A stretch of DNA of 64,000 bases from Vagococcus penaei (lineage in GTDB: Bacteria; Bacillota; Bacilli; Lactobacillales; Vagococcaceae): contig NZ_CP019609.1 in assembly GCF_001998885.1 (NCBI RefSeq), positions 1,972,001-2,036,000 of the forward strand, read 5' to 3'. Position 1 is the stretch's first letter. Each line of letters opens with the position of its first letter. The notes below the pieces were generated by a model that had not been told where the DNA came from, did not search any database, and was given only the letters and a program-made list of their open reading frames with translations. Positions 1 through 9,395 of this stretch are shown here, piece by piece. A program made the position numbers and the translations under genes.

Positions 1-205
1 TGCGTTATCAAATACAGTTGCTAGTAAAATGCCATTTTATTCTAAAATTGCGAAAGAAATGTCGAATAAAGGAATCATTGATATGGAAGCTGGAGCAAAT
101 GGTATTTTTTCTTATCCATTTGAAGAGACAAAAGAGTCTGAGGTCAATATTGACGGTTTTAGTAATAGTAATGAAACAACTGGGCAAAGTGGTGTCAATA
201 ACTAG
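1..205 (+). CDS. divIB: Cell division protein DivIB/FtsQ, C-terminal end (5' truncated by window)
   Basis: The reading frame is open from base 2 and ends at TAG 203-205, giving 67 residues. It contains KMPFYSKIAKEMS, then a stretch like IIDMEAGANGIFSYPFE, and a low-complexity Ser/Asn/Thr tail. That stretch resembles the end of the beta domain of Gram-positive DivIB, which sits just before ftsA in the division cluster. DivIB is a bitopic membrane protein of the divisome that works with DivIC and FtsL at the septum. Only the extracytoplasmic tail is present, so the call leans on position before ftsA as much as on sequence. Confidence 0.75.
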   Translation, partial: ALSNTVASKMPFYSKIAKEMSNKGIIDMEAGANGIFSYPFEETKESEVNIDGFSNSNETTGQSGVNN

Positions 206-242
206 AAGTCAGTTTAATAAATAAACTATTTAAGTTGAAAAA

Positions 243-272
243 TTGAAAAAAAAGAATTAATAAAGGAATAAT
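243..272 (+). promoter_or_regulatory. Possible promoter upstream of ftsA
   Basis: In the 162-base gap between divIB and ftsA, TTGAAA (243-248) is followed after 18 bases by AATAAT (267-272). This is a plausible sigma-A promoter giving ftsA-ftsZ an input of its own. A second weak -10-like TAGAAT lies near 299. No terminator hairpin is seen in the gap, so read-through from divIB is also likely. Confidence 0.35.
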
Positions 273-367
273 CTTTATTTCATACCCCATTTTATGATAG
301 AATGGTGTGTGATATTATGCAATAATAGAGGAAGACTCTGTTATAAAAGTAGGAGGGAACACCTTTC

Positions 368-1699
368 ATGGCAAAAACAGGAATACATGTGAGTCTTGAT
401 GTCGGTACAACATCTGTGAAGGTAGTTGTGGCTGAATATATAGAAAATCAAATTAATATTATTGGTGTGGGAAATGCAAAATCAAAAGGGTTAGATAGAG
501 GGATTGTCATTGATATTGATAAGGCTGTTCAATCTATCCAACGAGCAATTAAACAAGCAGAAGAAAAATCAGGTGTACAAATTAGAAGTGTTAGCGTGGG
601 AATTCCAGCTAATTTATTAGAAGTTGAAAAATGTGAAGGCATGATTGCAGTCAATGCTGAATCAAAAGAAATCACGTCAAATGATGTTAGAAATGTTGCA
701 GCAGCGGCTGTAGTACGTTCAACACCACCTGAACGACAAGTGATTACTTTAATTCCTCAAGAATTTAAAGTTGATGGTTTTGAAGGAATTAAAGATCCAA
801 GAGGAATGATTGGTGTCCGCTTGGATATGAAAGGCTTGCTATTTACTGGACCGAAGACGATTGTTCATAACATTAGAAAATGTGTTGAAAAAGCTGGGTT
901 AGCAGTTGAAGAAATGGTTATTACGCCATTAGCTTTAGCAAATTCAATTTTGTCAGATGGTGAAAAAGACTTTGGAACGGTTATTATTGATATGGGTGGA
1001 GGTCAAACGACGACTTCTGTCATGTACGAACGTGAGTTAAAATTCTCTCATGTTGAGCAAGAGGGTGGCGAATTTGTTACTAAAGATATTTCAGTTGTAT
1101 TAAATACGTCATTAAGCAATGCTGAAGCTTTAAAAATTAATTATGGCTATGCTTATCCAGATAAAGCGTCATCTAATGAAGAGTTTCCAGTTGATGTCAT
1201 TGGGCAAAATGAACCCGTTAAAATTGACGAACGCTATTTATCTGAAATTATTGAAGCCCGTGTTGAGCAAATTTTTAATAAATCTAAATTTGTATTGGAT
1301 AATATTGATGGCTTGAATTTGCCTGGTGGAGTTATTCTGACAGGTGGGGCAGCTAGCCTACCTGGCGTTGTAGAATTAGCTTCAGATATTTTCGGAGCAA
1401 ATGTGAAACTATATGTACCAAATCATATGGGATTACGTAATCCAGTCTTTGCGAATGCAATTGCTATTGTGGAATACGTTACACATTTAGATGAAGTTTA
1501 CCATGTCACTAAATTAGCAATTTATGGAAATAAATCAACGTTAACACAGACAAATCGTGAAGTCGTTGAACAACCACGTGTTGAAGAACAACCAGTTCAA
1601 CCAAAACAAGAACCAATTAATGAAATTGAACCAGAAGAAACAGAAAAAGAAGGTATTGGTGGAAAAATTAAAGGCTTCTTATCAAATATATTCGACTAA
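368..1699 (+). CDS. ftsA: Cell division protein FtsA
   Basis: FtsA is an actin-like ATPase that tethers FtsZ filaments to the membrane and recruits later divisome proteins. The 443-residue product has the actin-fold phosphate-1 motif (LDVGTTSVKV, about 10-19), the phosphate-2 region (IIDMGGGQTT, about 205-214) and the adenosine motif (ILTGGAASLPG, about 322-332). A Glu/Pro-rich linker (about 390-428) leads to a C-terminal amphipathic helix (GGKIKGFLSNIF) that acts as the membrane-targeting sequence. The ATG at 368 has AGGAGGG about 10 bases upstream. ftsZ follows after 24 bases, so the two genes are co-transcribed. Confidence 0.97.
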   Translation: MAKTGIHVSLDVGTTSVKVVVAEYIENQINIIGVGNAKSKGLDRGIVIDIDKAVQSIQRAIKQAEEKSGVQIRSVSVGIPANLLEVEKCEGMIAVNAESKEITSNDVRNVAAAAVVRSTPPERQVITLIPQEFKVDGFEGIKDPRGMIGVRLDMKGLLFTGPKTIVHNIRKCVEKAGLAVEEMVITPLALANSILSDGEKDFGTVIIDMGGGQTTTSVMYERELKFSHVEQEGGEFVTKDISVVLNTSLSNAEALKINYGYAYPDKASSNEEFPVDVIGQNEPVKIDERYLSEIIEARVEQIFNKSKFVLDNIDGLNLPGGVILTGGAASLPGVVELASDIFGANVKLYVPNHMGLRNPVFANAIAIVEYVTHLDEVYHVTKLAIYGNKSTLTQTNREVVEQPRVEEQPVQPKQEPINEIEPEETEKEGIGGKIKGFLSNIFD

Positions 1700-1723
1700 T
1701 ATCAACGTAGGAGGAACTAAGTA

Positions 1724-2995
1724 ATGGAATTTTCTTTAGATAATACAGTAAATACTGGTGCCGTTATTAAAGTAATTGGTGTTGGTGGTGCTGGCGGTAA
1801 CGCTGTTAATCGTATGATTGACGAAGGCGTTAAAGGTGTGGAATTTATCGTAGCCAACACAGACGTTCAAGCATTACAACATTCAAAAGCGGAAACAGTT
1901 ATCCAATTAGGCCCTAAATTTACTAAAGGTTTAGGTGCTGGCTCTTTACCAGAGGTTGGCCAAAAAGCAGCTAACGAAAGTGAAGAGCAAATTGCAGAAG
2001 CATTAAAAGGTGCTGATTTAGTCTTTATTACAGCTGGTATGGGTGGCGGAACAGGTACTGGTGCCGCACCAATTGTGGCTGGAATTGCAAAAGAACAAGG
2101 TGCACTGACTGTCGGTGTTATCACACGACCATTTAGTTTTGAAGGACCTAAGAGAAGCCGTTTTGCATCTGAAGGTATTTCTGAACTAAAAGATAATGTG
2201 GATACATTGGTGATTATTTCTAATAATCGTTTGTTAGAAATTGTTGATAAAAAGACACCAATGATGGAAGCATTCCGTGAAGCAGACAACGTATTACGAC
2301 AAGGTGTTCAAGGCATTTCTGACTTAATTACATCTCCTGGTTATGTTAACTTAGACTTTGCAGATGTGAAAACTGTTATGGAAAATCAAGGTACTGCTTT
2401 AATGGGTATCGGTGTTGCAAGTGGCGAAGACCGCGTTATTGAAGCAACACGTAAAGCTATTGCCTCTCCATTATTAGAAACATCAATTGAGGGTGCTGAG
2501 CAAGTCCTATTAAACATCACTGGTGGTTTAGATATGACATTATTTGAAGCACAAGATGCTTCTGAAATTGTCGGTAGCGCTACAGGTGGCGATGTAAATA
2601 TTATCTTAGGTACATCTGTTAATGAACAATTAGGTGATGAAATTATTGTTACTGTAATTGCAACTGGAATTGATCCTGGTAAAAAGGAAAGATTTAATCC
2701 TGCACGTAATATGTCTAACCAAACACAACAATCAATGAATCAACAAAATACTAGCCGTGCAAATACTATCGAACCATTGGATTATACCAATGCCCCTCAA
2801 AGTCATTCAACAGCTGATTCAAGTGCTTTTGGGGACTGGGATATTCGTCGTGAAACACCAACACGTAATGTGATTGATGATGCACAATTAGACTCAATTG
2901 AAAAGAAAGATTTTGAAGCTTTCACGCCTGAAAATGATTCAACTGATGATGGTGATGAAGTTAGTACACCACCATTTTTTAGAAGAAAAAGATAA
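1724..2995 (+). CDS. ftsZ: Cell division protein FtsZ
   Basis: FtsZ is the tubulin-like GTPase that forms the Z ring. The 423-residue product has the N-terminal [13 protein letters not shown] nucleotide-binding segment (about 19-31), the tubulin signature [10 protein letters not shown] (about 106-115), and the T7 synergy-loop region [11 protein letters not shown] (about 208-218). A variable linker rich in Asn, Gln and Ser is followed by the conserved C-terminal peptide ending TPPFFRRKR, which docks FtsA and SepF. All three partners (ftsA, sepF, ftsZ) are within 4 kb here. The start has AGGAGG upstream. Confidence 0.98.
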   Translation: MEFSLDNTVNTGAVIKVIGVGGAGGNAVNRMIDEGVKGVEFIVANTDVQALQHSKAETVIQLGPKFTKGLGAGSLPEVGQKAANESEEQIAEALKGADLVFITAGMGGGTGTGAAPIVAGIAKEQGALTVGVITRPFSFEGPKRSRFASEGISELKDNVDTLVIISNNRLLEIVDKKTPMMEAFREADNVLRQGVQGISDLITSPGYVNLDFADVKTVMENQGTALMGIGVASGEDRVIEATRKAIASPLLETSIEGAEQVLLNITGGLDMTLFEAQDASEIVGSATGGDVNIILGTSVNEQLGDEIIVTVIATGIDPGKKERFNPARNMSNQTQQSMNQQNTSRANTIEPLDYTNAPQSHSTADSSAFGDWDIRRETPTRNVIDDAQLDSIEKKDFEAFTPENDSTDDGDEVSTPPFFRRKR

Positions 2996-3008
2996 GTAGG
3001 TTTTTTAA

Positions 3009-3686
3009 TTGAAAAATCTAGAAACAAATCTCAGTAGAATTTCAAAATCCATTGCGCAGTCATGTGAAAGAAGTCAAAGAAAACCGGATGAACTAACACT
3101 AATTTGCGTTAGTAAGTCGGTTGATATAAATACTACAGAAAAAGTCGTTCAACTTGGTTTAAAGCATTTTGCGGAAAATCGAGTTGAGCAATTTCTAGAA
3201 AAAAAGTCGTATTTTGATTCTAATGATGACCTGGTTTGGCATTTTATCGGCAATTTACAACGTCGGAAAGTTAAACATGTAATTAATGAACTTGACTATT
3301 TCCATGCGCTTGATTCTCTAAAATTGGCTGAGGAAATTCAAAAACGAGCGAATCATAAAATAAAGTGTTTTATTCAAGTAAATGTATCTGGTGAAACTAG
3401 TAAACAAGGCATTAAACCGACGGAAGTTATCTCGTTTATTCGTGATCTTTCAGCATTTGATTCCATTGAAGTAGTTGGCTTGATGACAATGGCGCCTTAT
3501 CAAGCAACTGAACTACAACTACATCACTATTTTTCTGAATTACGATTTTTACAGGCTAGTGTGAGACAGTTGTCTTTAACTTATGCTCCTTGTACAGAAT
3601 TGAGTATGGGAATGACTAATGATTTCCCCATTGCTATTGAAGAAGGTAGTACATTTATTAGAATTGGCACGGCTTTTTTTAGCTGA
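3009..3686 (+). CDS. ylmE: YggS/YlmE family PLP homeostasis protein
   Basis: This is a PLP-binding protein of the COG0325 family, involved in vitamin B6 homeostasis and not itself shown to be a classical enzyme. It has 225 residues. The conserved lysine expected to hold PLP is Lys36 in LICVSKSV. FAENRVEQ, WHFIGNLQRRKVK and LSMGMTNDF are family hallmarks, the last forming the phosphate-binding end of the barrel. The start is TTG, 13 bases after the ftsZ stop, with only a weak ribosome site, so expression probably depends on ftsZ translation. The position between ftsZ and sepF is the usual one in Firmicutes. Confidence 0.93.
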   Translation: MKNLETNLSRISKSIAQSCERSQRKPDELTLICVSKSVDINTTEKVVQLGLKHFAENRVEQFLEKKSYFDSNDDLVWHFIGNLQRRKVKHVINELDYFHALDSLKLAEEIQKRANHKIKCFIQVNVSGETSKQGIKPTEVISFIRDLSAFDSIEVVGLMTMAPYQATELQLHHYFSELRFLQASVRQLSLTYAPCTELSMGMTNDFPIAIEEGSTFIRIGTAFFS

Positions 3687-3707
3687 TAGGAAAGAGGTGG
3701 AATATAT

Positions 3708-4298
3708 ATGAATTTATTCAATCGAGAAAGTATATCAAGTTTTTTTGGGTTAGATTCCCAAACACAAGATGATGACTATGGGGATAAAAGTTATGGGGAA
3801 GAAACTAAATTGCCAAAGAATAGCCAAGTACTAAATGAACAAGCTATTTATGAAACAGAAATTGATTCGACTCCAACACACTTTAGTCAGCCAAATCAAA
3901 CATTGGAAAAAGCGACTGATGTTTCACCTGTTTCTGAGCCAATTAACAAGAAAAAAGTTGTTCCGATAAATGATTTTCAAAATACTGCTGAAAGAAATCG
4001 TAAGATAGAAAATAAACGAGAACCAAAAAAAGTTAAGGTTTTTGAACCTAGTAATTATATAGAATGTCGAACGATTGCAAAGGCACTTTTTGATAATGAG
4101 GTTGCTATTATTACGTTTTCTTCAATGGAAGAGCTACAAGCACGTCGCGTTGTTGACTTTTTAACAGGAACAGTTTTTGCTATTGATGGTGATATCCAAC
4201 GCATTGGGTCGGAAATATTCTTATGTACTCCAGCTAATGTTGAAGTAACATCAGCTATTGCACAAAGTTTAGTTGCAACACACTTAGGTGAATATTAA
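3708..4298 (+). CDS. sepF: Cell division protein SepF
   Basis: SepF binds the FtsZ C-terminal peptide, polymerises into rings and serves as an alternative membrane anchor for the Z ring. The 196-residue product begins with a short possible amphipathic N-terminal helix (MNLFNRESISSFFGL). It continues with an acidic, Gln/Ser/Thr-rich linker, then a folded C-terminal SepF domain (about 114-196) with AKALFDNEVAIITF, RRVVDFLTGTVFAIDGDIQRIG and a beta-strand ending in FLCTPANVEV. AGAGGTGG precedes the ATG. It sits in the usual slot between ylmE and ylmG. Confidence 0.95.
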   Translation: MNLFNRESISSFFGLDSQTQDDDYGDKSYGEETKLPKNSQVLNEQAIYETEIDSTPTHFSQPNQTLEKATDVSPVSEPINKKKVVPINDFQNTAERNRKIENKREPKKVKVFEPSNYIECRTIAKALFDNEVAIITFSSMEELQARRVVDFLTGTVFAIDGDIQRIGSEIFLCTPANVEVTSAIAQSLVATHLGEY

Positions 4299-4313
4299 GG
4301 ATGTGCAGAAATA

Positions 4314-4613
4314 TTGATAAATTTATTAAGTTTAGTTGGTTTAATCATTAAAATAATCATACAAGTTGCAGAAATTTATTCATTTGTCTTGGTTGCGTAT
4401 GCTCTAATGTCTTGGTTTCCAGGGGCATATGATACGACGATTGGTCAATGGATTATCAAGTTAGCACGCCCATATTTAAATTTATTTAGACGTTTAAATC
4501 TTAGTTTTGGGATGATTGACTTTACAATTCTTGTAGCGATTATTGCTTTGAACTTATCAACGCAAGCATTGCAACTCATTTATATAAAATTAGTTGAATT
4601 ATTGTTATATTAA
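4314..4613 (+). CDS. ylmG: YggT/YlmG family membrane protein
   Basis: This is a small integral membrane protein of 99 residues with two hydrophobic spans (about 4-32 and 67-95) separated by a short loop. The loop contains SWFPGAY and LARPYLNLFRR, typical of YggT family members. Its biochemical role is unsettled. In Gram-positive bacteria the family is found within the division cluster, and homologues have been linked to membrane or nucleoid organisation. The start is TTG, 15 bases after the sepF stop. An ATG at 4301 is out of frame and was not used. Confidence 0.88.
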   Translation: MINLLSLVGLIIKIIIQVAEIYSFVLVAYALMSWFPGAYDTTIGQWIIKLARPYLNLFRRLNLSFGMIDFTILVAIIALNLSTQALQLIYIKLVELLLY

Positions 4614-4637
4614 AAATAATTGAAGGGATGTGAGTTT

Positions 4638-5420
4638 TTGCTAGCTAATGTGTATCAGCACTTTCGCAAGGACGAGCATCCTTTTGTTAATCTCGTCCTC
4701 GATTGGTTAAAACAAGTAGAAGAACAATATGCGCCATATGTTACTGATTTCCTTGATCCAAGGCAGATGTTTATTGTCGAATCGTTAGTTGGAAAATCTT
4801 CTGACGTGAAGTTAGCATTTTTTGGTGGTTTTGATTCTGCTGAACGTCATTGTGCGGTTCTTTATCCTGATTATTATGAGGTGCAAAATGACGATTATGA
4901 TATTGTTTTAGTAGGTATTAAATATCCAGTAAAATTTGCGAATATTAGTCATGGAAAAATATTGGGTACGATTTTAAGTACTGGAATAGAGCGGGAATGT
5001 ATTGGTGATATTATTACTGATGGCGAGCAGTGGCAAGTATTCTTGAAAAAATCAATCACGCCATTTGTTTGTCAACAGGTTGATAAAATTTCGAATGTGG
5101 GCGTACGTTTGTTACCCAAAGAATTAGCAGATGTGATTCATCCAACTGATGATTGGCAGGAGGAGACTTTGACAATTAGCTCACTAAGAATTGATAATCT
5201 AGTGTCATCAGTATATAATATATCTAGACAACGTTCTAAAAAATTAATTGAATCTGGAAATGTTAAGTTGAACTGGAGAGTGATTGATAGGCCAGATGTT
5301 GTCCTTGATTATAATGATATGCTGTCAGTCCGAGGATTCGGTCGAGTTCAACTGAAAGAACTTGAAGGTAAAACTAAAAAAGACAAGTTTCGTTTAGCAA
5401 TTAGGTGTTTAAGAAAGTAA
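4638..5420 (+). CDS. ylmH: YlmH family S4-domain RNA-binding protein
   Basis: The product is a 260-residue protein with an S4 RNA-binding domain at about 180-250 (ISSLRIDNLVSSVYNISR, KLIESGNVKLNW, VRGFGRVQLKEL). It is a YlmH homologue; this family binds RNA and has recently been connected with ribosome quality control. The N-terminal part (VYQHFRKDEHPFVN, DFLDPRQMFIV) is the typical YlmH domain. I chose TTG 4638 because AAGGGA lies 9 bases upstream. The in-frame TTG at 4620 would put that site inside the gene, and GTG 4650 is too far from it. Confidence 0.88.
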   Translation: MLANVYQHFRKDEHPFVNLVLDWLKQVEEQYAPYVTDFLDPRQMFIVESLVGKSSDVKLAFFGGFDSAERHCAVLYPDYYEVQNDDYDIVLVGIKYPVKFANISHGKILGTILSTGIERECIGDIITDGEQWQVFLKKSITPFVCQQVDKISNVGVRLLPKELADVIHPTDDWQEETLTISSLRIDNLVSSVYNISRQRSKKLIESGNVKLNWRVIDRPDVVLDYNDMLSVRGFGRVQLKELEGKTKKDKFRLAIRCLRK

Positions 5421-5435
5421 TTAAGAGGTGGAAAA

Positions 5436-6272
5436 ATGGGATTAAAACCAATAGATATTACAAATAAAAGTTTTTCAACAAAATTTAAGGGATATGAACG
5501 TGACGAAGTTGATGACTTCTTAGATCAAATCGCACTTGAGTTTGAACATTTAATCCAAGAAAATCGTGATTTAGATAAAGAATTAAAACAAGCAACAGAA
5601 AAATTAAGTTATTTTAATGAATTGAAAGATTCTCTAAATCAATCAATTATTGTTGCTCAAGATACTGCTGATAAATTAAAAGAAAATGCAACGAAGGAAT
5701 CAGATTTAGCTGTACAACAAGCACAAGCACAATCTGAAGATATTTTAGCACATGCTAATAAAATGTCAGATGAATTAATTACAACGGCGACAAGTAAAGC
5801 AAATAGTATTTTAAACGATGCTAGTGAGCGTGCTCGTCAACTTGCAGTAGAAACAGATGATTTGAAGAAGAAAACGCGTGTGTTCCATCGTAATTTATCT
5901 GTTTTACTTGAATCACAATTGCAAATTGTTCAAAGCAATGAATGGGATGAATTGTTAAAACCTTTTGGTGCATATGTTGATAATACACATCAAGCCTTTA
6001 AAGAAGTATTAGATGCTGTTGAACAATCAACTGGTAGTAAAACTAATACAACACCTGTAGCAATTGAAGTGAAACCAACTTTTACTAACCAAGCTACTGA
6101 TACAACGGATCATTCTGAGACAAAAGCTATACCGAAACAAGCACCAAAACCAAAGCAACAGGGAGCAACTACTTCAGCGACTAATCAGGGAACACGTAGT
6201 AATAATACTCCTGAAAATCGTCAAGCTAAAAAGCATGGCCGTCCTGAACGTTCTTCTCGTAGTCGAGTTTAA
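5436..6272 (+). CDS. divIVA: Cell division initiation protein DivIVA
   Basis: DivIVA senses negatively curved membrane at poles and septa and recruits partners there. The 278-residue product starts with the conserved lipid-binding domain (LKPIDITNKSF, FKGYERDEVDDFLDQ, residues 3-30). Long coiled-coil segments follow to about residue 165. The tail (about 195-278) is a Thr/Gln/Lys/Arg-rich, probably disordered extension ending in a basic cluster. AGAGGTGG precedes ATG 5436, 15 bases after ylmH. A second protein of this fold, GpsB, is encoded at 50153. Confidence 0.95.
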   Translation: MGLKPIDITNKSFSTKFKGYERDEVDDFLDQIALEFEHLIQENRDLDKELKQATEKLSYFNELKDSLNQSIIVAQDTADKLKENATKESDLAVQQAQAQSEDILAHANKMSDELITTATSKANSILNDASERARQLAVETDDLKKKTRVFHRNLSVLLESQLQIVQSNEWDELLKPFGAYVDNTHQAFKEVLDAVEQSTGSKTNTTPVAIEVKPTFTNQATDTTDHSETKAIPKQAPKPKQQGATTSATNQGTRSNNTPENRQAKKHGRPERSSRSRV

Positions 6273-6276
6273 AATT

Positions 6277-6282
6277 TATAAT
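6277..6282 (+). promoter_or_regulatory. Probable -10 box of the ileS T-box leader
   Basis: A perfect TATAAT lies right after the divIVA stop and about 40 bases before the first T-box helix. A convincing -35 is not obvious (TTCTTC-like sequence about 20 bases upstream). The position fits initiation near 6289, just ahead of the regulated leader. Confidence 0.4.
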
Positions 6283-6288
6283 CAATTA

Positions 6289-6530
6289 ATGGTGAAACAG
6301 AAAAGACAATATGATTCTTCGCAGTGAGTTAGGGATAGTGGAAACCTAACAAGACACTCATGTTGTAAAGATCCTTCACTGATAATGAAAAACTGAAATA
6401 ATTAGTAAGTTTTTCCGGTTAAAAACCGTTAACATGAAAGAGATAAATGCCATCTAGTTAGATGACGTTTAAATTTGGGTGGTATCACGAAGACTTCGTC
6501 CCTTTACTAGGGAGGAGTCTTTTTTTGTTA
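6289..6530 (+). promoter_or_regulatory. T-box leader, isoleucine specifier, controlling ileS
   Basis: The leader senses uncharged tRNA-Ile and prevents premature termination. The Stem I base pairs CAGTGA (6322-6327) with TCACTG (6376-6381). The specifier loop on the 3' side holds ATC (6371-6373), an isoleucine codon, matching the gene downstream. The T-box core GGGTGGTATCACG is at 6477-6489, a slight variant of the common GGGTGGTACCGCG. It is immediately followed by a terminator hairpin, AGACT (6491-6495) to AGTCT (6516-6520), with a run of T. The antiterminator forms when the T-box bulge pairs with the tRNA NCCA end. Confidence 0.93.
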
Positions 6531-6551
6531 GACAAGAAAGGAAGAATGAAA

Positions 6552-9335
6552 ATGAAAACAAAAGAAACATTACATTTAGGTAAAACTGGTTTTCCGATGC
6601 GTGGAAATTTACCGGTAAGAGAAGTTGAATGGCAAAAAGATTGGGAAGACAATAGAGTATACGAGCGTCGTCAAGAATTAAATGAAGGCAAACCAACATT
6701 TGTTCTACACGATGGGCCACCATATGCAAATGGTAATATTCATTTGGGTCATGCTTTAAATAAAATTAGTAAAGACATTATTATCCGTTCAAAATCTATG
6801 TCTGGATTTCGCTCACCTTATGTTCCTGGCTGGGATACACATGGTTTGCCAATTGAACAAGTATTGACAAACAAAGGAATTAAACGTAAGGAAATGAGCC
6901 GTGCTGATTATTTAGAAAAATGTAAAGAGTACGCGCTGAGTCAAGTTGATAAGCAACGTGAAGATTTTAAACGTTTAGGAGTTGCAGGTGAGTGGGATAA
7001 TCCTTATATCACATTAACACCAGATTATGAAGCAGCACAAATTCGTGTGTTTGGAAAAATGGCTGATAAAGGTTATATCTATAAAGGATTGAAGCCAATC
7101 TATTGGTCTCCTTCAAGTGAGTCATCTTTGGCAGAAGCTGAAATTGAGTACAAAGATGTTCAGTCGCCATCAATTTACGTTGCATTTCCTGTGAATGATG
7201 GTAAAGGATTGTTAGATTCAGACACAAGCTTTGTGATCTGGACGACAACACCATGGACACTTCCTGCTAATACGGGTATTTCTGCTAATGCGACTTTTGA
7301 TTATTTATTGGTTGAAGTTGATGGCAATAAATATGTAGTAGCAAAAGAATTATTAGAGTCAGTTTCTAAAGCAATCGGTTGGGAAAATGTCTCAGTTTTA
7401 AAAGAGTTTAAAGGATCAGAACTTGAAGGAATGACAGCACATCACCCATTTTATGAGCGTGATTCTCGTATTGTATTAGGTGACCATGTAACATTAGATG
7501 CCGGAACTGGTTTAGTTCACACTGCACCTGGTCATGGTGAAGACGATTATATTGTTGGAAAAGCCAATGGTCTAGAGGTTCTCTCACCTATCGATAGCCG
7601 AGGTTGCTTTACTGACGAAGCACCAGGTTTTGAAGGGATTTTCTATGACAAAGCGAATCCAATGGTGACGGATTTATTAACTGAAAATGGTCATTTACTT
7701 AAATTAGATTTCTTTACTCATAGTTACCCACATGATTGGCGAACAAAAAAACCTGTTATTTATCGTGCAACGCCACAATGGTTTGCATCAATTGATAAAT
7801 TTAGAGAAGATATTTTAAAAGAAGTTGAGCGTGTGGAATGGGTTATTCCATGGGGTAAAACAAGATTGTATAATATGATTCGCGACCGTGGTGACTGGGT
7901 AATTTCTCGTCAACGTCAATGGGGAGTTCCGTTACCAATTTTCTATGCTGAAAATGGTGAAGCGATCCTAACAAAAGAAATTACCGACCATATTGCAGAT
8001 TTATTTGCAGAACACGGATCTAAAATTTGGTTTGAGTGGACTGAAAAAGAACTATTACCAGAAGGTTTTACTCATCCAGGTAGTCCTAATGGTGAATTTA
8101 CGAAAGAAACGGATATTATGGATGTTTGGTTTGATTCAGGTTCATCTCATGAAGCAGTTTTAAGAGGACGTGACAATTTAACATTCCCAGCTGACTTATA
8201 CTTAGAAGGATCTGACCAATATCGTGGTTGGTTCAACTCAAGTATTACGACAAGTGTCGCAATTAATGGGGTAGCACCTTACAAAGCAGTCTTATCGCAA
8301 GGATTCACATTAGACCCACAAGGTAGAAAACAAAGTAAATCATTAGGAAATACAATTGAACCTAATAAAGTAATCAATCAAATGGGTGCTGATATTTTAC
8401 GTCTATGGGTAACGAGTGTCGACTATGAATCAGATGTGCGTGTTGACATGAATACACTACAACAAATTTCAGAAGTCTATCGTAAAATCCGTAATACTAT
8501 GCGTTTCTTACTAGCGAATACATCTGATTTTGATGCAACTGCTAATCGCGTAGCATATGAAGACTTGCGCTCTGTTGACAAGTATCTAATGATTCGTTTA
8601 AACGAGGAAATTAAAGCAATCCGTGAGGGTTACGATAAATATTCATTCTCAACAGTTTACAAACAATTAGTTAATTTCTGTACGACTGATTTGTCAGCCT
8701 TCTATTTAGACTTTGCTAAAGATGTTGTCTATATTGAAGCAGAAGATAATTATAATCGTCGTTGTATGCAAACTGTATTCTATGATATTTTAGTTACTTT
8801 AACGAAATTAATGACACCAATCTTACCACATACTGCTGAAGAAATTTGGTCATATTTACAAGAAGAGGAAGAGTACGTTCAATTAGCTGAGTTACCAGGC
8901 TATGTAACTTACGATGATGAAGCAGATATTCTAGCAATGTGGACTGAATTTATGGCTATTCGCGATAAAGTTTTGAAAGCTTTAGAAATGGCACGTTCAG
9001 AGAAATTAATTGGTAAATCTTTTGAAGCAAAAGTAACTCTTTATCCAACGGAACCTATTAAAATGCTTTTAACAGCTTTAAATACTAATTTGGAACAAAT
9101 CTTAATTGTATCTGATTTACATGTTGCAGACTCAAAAGACAGCGCTCCAGCTGAGGCAATTGATTTTGATGATGTCGCAATTTTAGTTGAAAAAGCCCAA
9201 GGTGATACGTGTCAACGTTGTCGTGCGGTTAAGGAAGACGTTGGTAGTCACTCAGATTTTCCAACTTTATGTAATCGTTGTGCAACAATCGTTGAAGAAA
9301 ATTATCCTGAAGCCATTACTGAAGGATTAGAATAA
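6552..9335 (+). CDS. ileS: Isoleucine-tRNA ligase
   Basis: IleRS charges tRNA-Ile with isoleucine and edits valine. The 927-residue product has the class I HIGH motif as HLGH (about 64-67, in [11 protein letters not shown]), the CP1 editing domain ([11 protein letters not shown]), [11 protein letters not shown], and the KMSKS loop written as KQSKS (about 592-596). A C-terminal zinc finger has two Cys-x-x-Cys pairs (CQRC and CNRC, from about 886). Start ATG 6552 is chosen because AAGGAAG lies about 8 bases upstream. The frame stays open further 5' but would run through the T-box terminator. Confidence 0.96.
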   Translation: MKTKETLHLGKTGFPMRGNLPVREVEWQKDWEDNRVYERRQELNEGKPTFVLHDGPPYANGNIHLGHALNKISKDIIIRSKSMSGFRSPYVPGWDTHGLPIEQVLTNKGIKRKEMSRADYLEKCKEYALSQVDKQREDFKRLGVAGEWDNPYITLTPDYEAAQIRVFGKMADKGYIYKGLKPIYWSPSSESSLAEAEIEYKDVQSPSIYVAFPVNDGKGLLDSDTSFVIWTTTPWTLPANTGISANATFDYLLVEVDGNKYVVAKELLESVSKAIGWENVSVLKEFKGSELEGMTAHHPFYERDSRIVLGDHVTLDAGTGLVHTAPGHGEDDYIVGKANGLEVLSPIDSRGCFTDEAPGFEGIFYDKANPMVTDLLTENGHLLKLDFFTHSYPHDWRTKKPVIYRATPQWFASIDKFREDILKEVERVEWVIPWGKTRLYNMIRDRGDWVISRQRQWGVPLPIFYAENGEAILTKEITDHIADLFAEHGSKIWFEWTEKELLPEGFTHPGSPNGEFTKETDIMDVWFDSGSSHEAVLRGRDNLTFPADLYLEGSDQYRGWFNSSITTSVAINGVAPYKAVLSQGFTLDPQGRKQSKSLGNTIEPNKVINQMGADILRLWVTSVDYESDVRVDMNTLQQISEVYRKIRNTMRFLLANTSDFDATANRVAYEDLRSVDKYLMIRLNEEIKAIREGYDKYSFSTVYKQLVNFCTTDLSAFYLDFAKDVVYIEAEDNYNRRCMQTVFYDILVTLTKLMTPILPHTAEEIWSYLQEEEEYVQLAELPGYVTYDDEADILAMWTEFMAIRDKVLKALEMARSEKLIGKSFEAKVTLYPTEPIKMLLTALNTNLEQILIVSDLHVADSKDSAPAEAIDFDDVAILVEKAQGDTCQRCRAVKEDVGSHSDFPTLCNRCATIVEENYPEAITEGLE

Positions 9336-9344
9336 ATTCTAAAT

Positions 9345-9386
9345 AAACAGGCAACATCCATTTAATTTGGATGTTGCCTGTTTTTG
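9345..9386. terminator. Bidirectional terminator between ileS and zwf
   Basis: Inverted repeat AAACAGGCAACATCCA / TGGATGTTGCCTGTTT, flanked by T on the plus strand and A on the minus side. It can end both convergent genes. Confidence 0.92.
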
Positions 9387-9395
9387 TATATTAAA

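Noticed and set aside
18-224. 68-codon frame at the left edge
   Set aside because: It overlaps the divIB tail in another frame; the divIB frame has the family signature.
1867-2289. 140-codon open frame antisense to ftsZ
   Set aside because: It lies wholly within ftsZ, has no ribosome site, and reflects codon bias on the opposite strand.
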